Of a stretch of 46,700 nucleotides of DNA, positions 46,594 to 46,700 are shown piece after piece. The notes under the pieces are model-generated. The model worked only from the letters and a program-made list of their open reading frames with translations. It did not search any database and was not told the DNA's origin. A program made the position numbers and the translations under genes. Within the stretch, counting starts at the first letter, position 1; each line of letters begins with the position of its first letter. The stretch is from an uncultured beta proteobacterium (GTDB lineage Bacteria; Pseudomonadota; Gammaproteobacteria; Burkholderiales; SG8-41): assembly GCA_903893565.1 (NCBI GenBank), contig CAITMU010000128.1, forward strand, positions 1 through 46,700, in the 5' to 3' direction.

Positions 46594-46700
46594 TTAACCC
46601 ACAGCCCCCATTTTAAGACATTCTTCCGCGACCCAGTCCAATGCCCCCGGCACAACAACTTCAGTGAACTCGTCAGGGCAGAACTGCATTAACTTGAAGG
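46594..46700 (-). CDS. possible C-terminal end of a gene entering from the right edge
   Basis: On the minus strand one frame is open from the window edge to a TAA at 46594-46596 and encodes about 34 residues (FKLMQFCPDEFTEVVVPG, then ALDWVAEECLKMGAVG). It looks like an amphipathic protein tail, and the 163 nt before 46594 contain nothing else recognised. The product cannot be named from so little sequence, and chance is possible. Confidence 0.4.
   Translation of the reverse strand, partial: FKLMQFCPDEFTEVVVPGALDWVAEECLKMGAVG

Noticed and set aside
1..46700. CRISPR arrays, insertion sequences or prophage genes
   Set aside because: No regularly spaced repeats, transposase motifs or phage structural genes were seen on either strand.

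Overview
The window looks like a chromosomal segment of a betaproteobacterium, most likely a Burkholderiales member of the Alcaligenaceae/Comamonadaceae type. The grounds are the tRNA-Leu-tig-clpP-clpX-lon-tRNA-Val-tRNA-Asp order at the left end, the hpnCDE squalene genes, and six separate Bug-type (TctC family) periplasmic receptors, an expansion typical of that order. Base composition looks close to 50% GC by eye. The genus cannot be named from the sequence. No insertion sequence, integrase, prophage or CRISPR array was seen.

Layout. 1-6267 (minus strand): housekeeping protein quality control (trigger factor, ClpP, ClpX, Lon) framed by three tRNA genes. 6452-13192 (plus): squalene synthesis hpnC-hpnD, then an SDR and a PrpF/GalD-like isomerase sitting between hpnD and hpnE, then ETF:quinone oxidoreductase. 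13234-19193 (minus): a 3-hydroxyacyl-CoA dehydrogenase/enoyl-CoA hydratase fusion, a long-chain acyl-CoA synthetase, an HpcH/HpaI aldolase and a cytochrome b561. 19525-22359 (plus): a Bug receptor, a gene with an in-frame TGA that reads through as a UGSC-family selenoprotein, and a conserved partner of unknown function. 22996-31732 (minus): EtfAB, an enoyl-CoA hydratase, two tandem MmgE/PrpD proteins and three Bug receptors. 31931-36473: three small alpha/beta-barrel (EthD-like) proteins, an FAD oxidoreductase and a Bug receptor. 36773-46430 (plus): an apparent catabolic operon of Bug receptor, acyl-CoA ligase, SDR, two CoA-transferase-fold subunits, a citrate-synthase-fold lyase, a BKACE (DUF849) enzyme, a second SDR and a second FAD oxidoreductase.

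How it fits together. Most of the window from 13 kb onward is about importing carboxylic acids (Bug receptors), activating them with CoA, and oxidising or cleaving the CoA esters, with electrons passing through EtfAB and ETF-QO to quinone. No TctA/TctB membrane partner for the Bug receptors is present. The substrate of the 36.8-46.4 kb cluster cannot be read from the sequence; the enzyme set suggests ligation to CoA, alcohol oxidation, C-C bond hydrolysis or CoA transfer, and beta-keto acid cleavage.

The most notable item is the selenoprotein at 20612-21178. The TGA at 20915 lies exactly where the family motif U-G-S-C requires selenocysteine, the frame stays open for 86 further codons, and a compact hairpin lies 19 nt after the TGA with a G as first loop base, as bacterial SECIS elements require. 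Standard gene calling would split it into two false ORFs.
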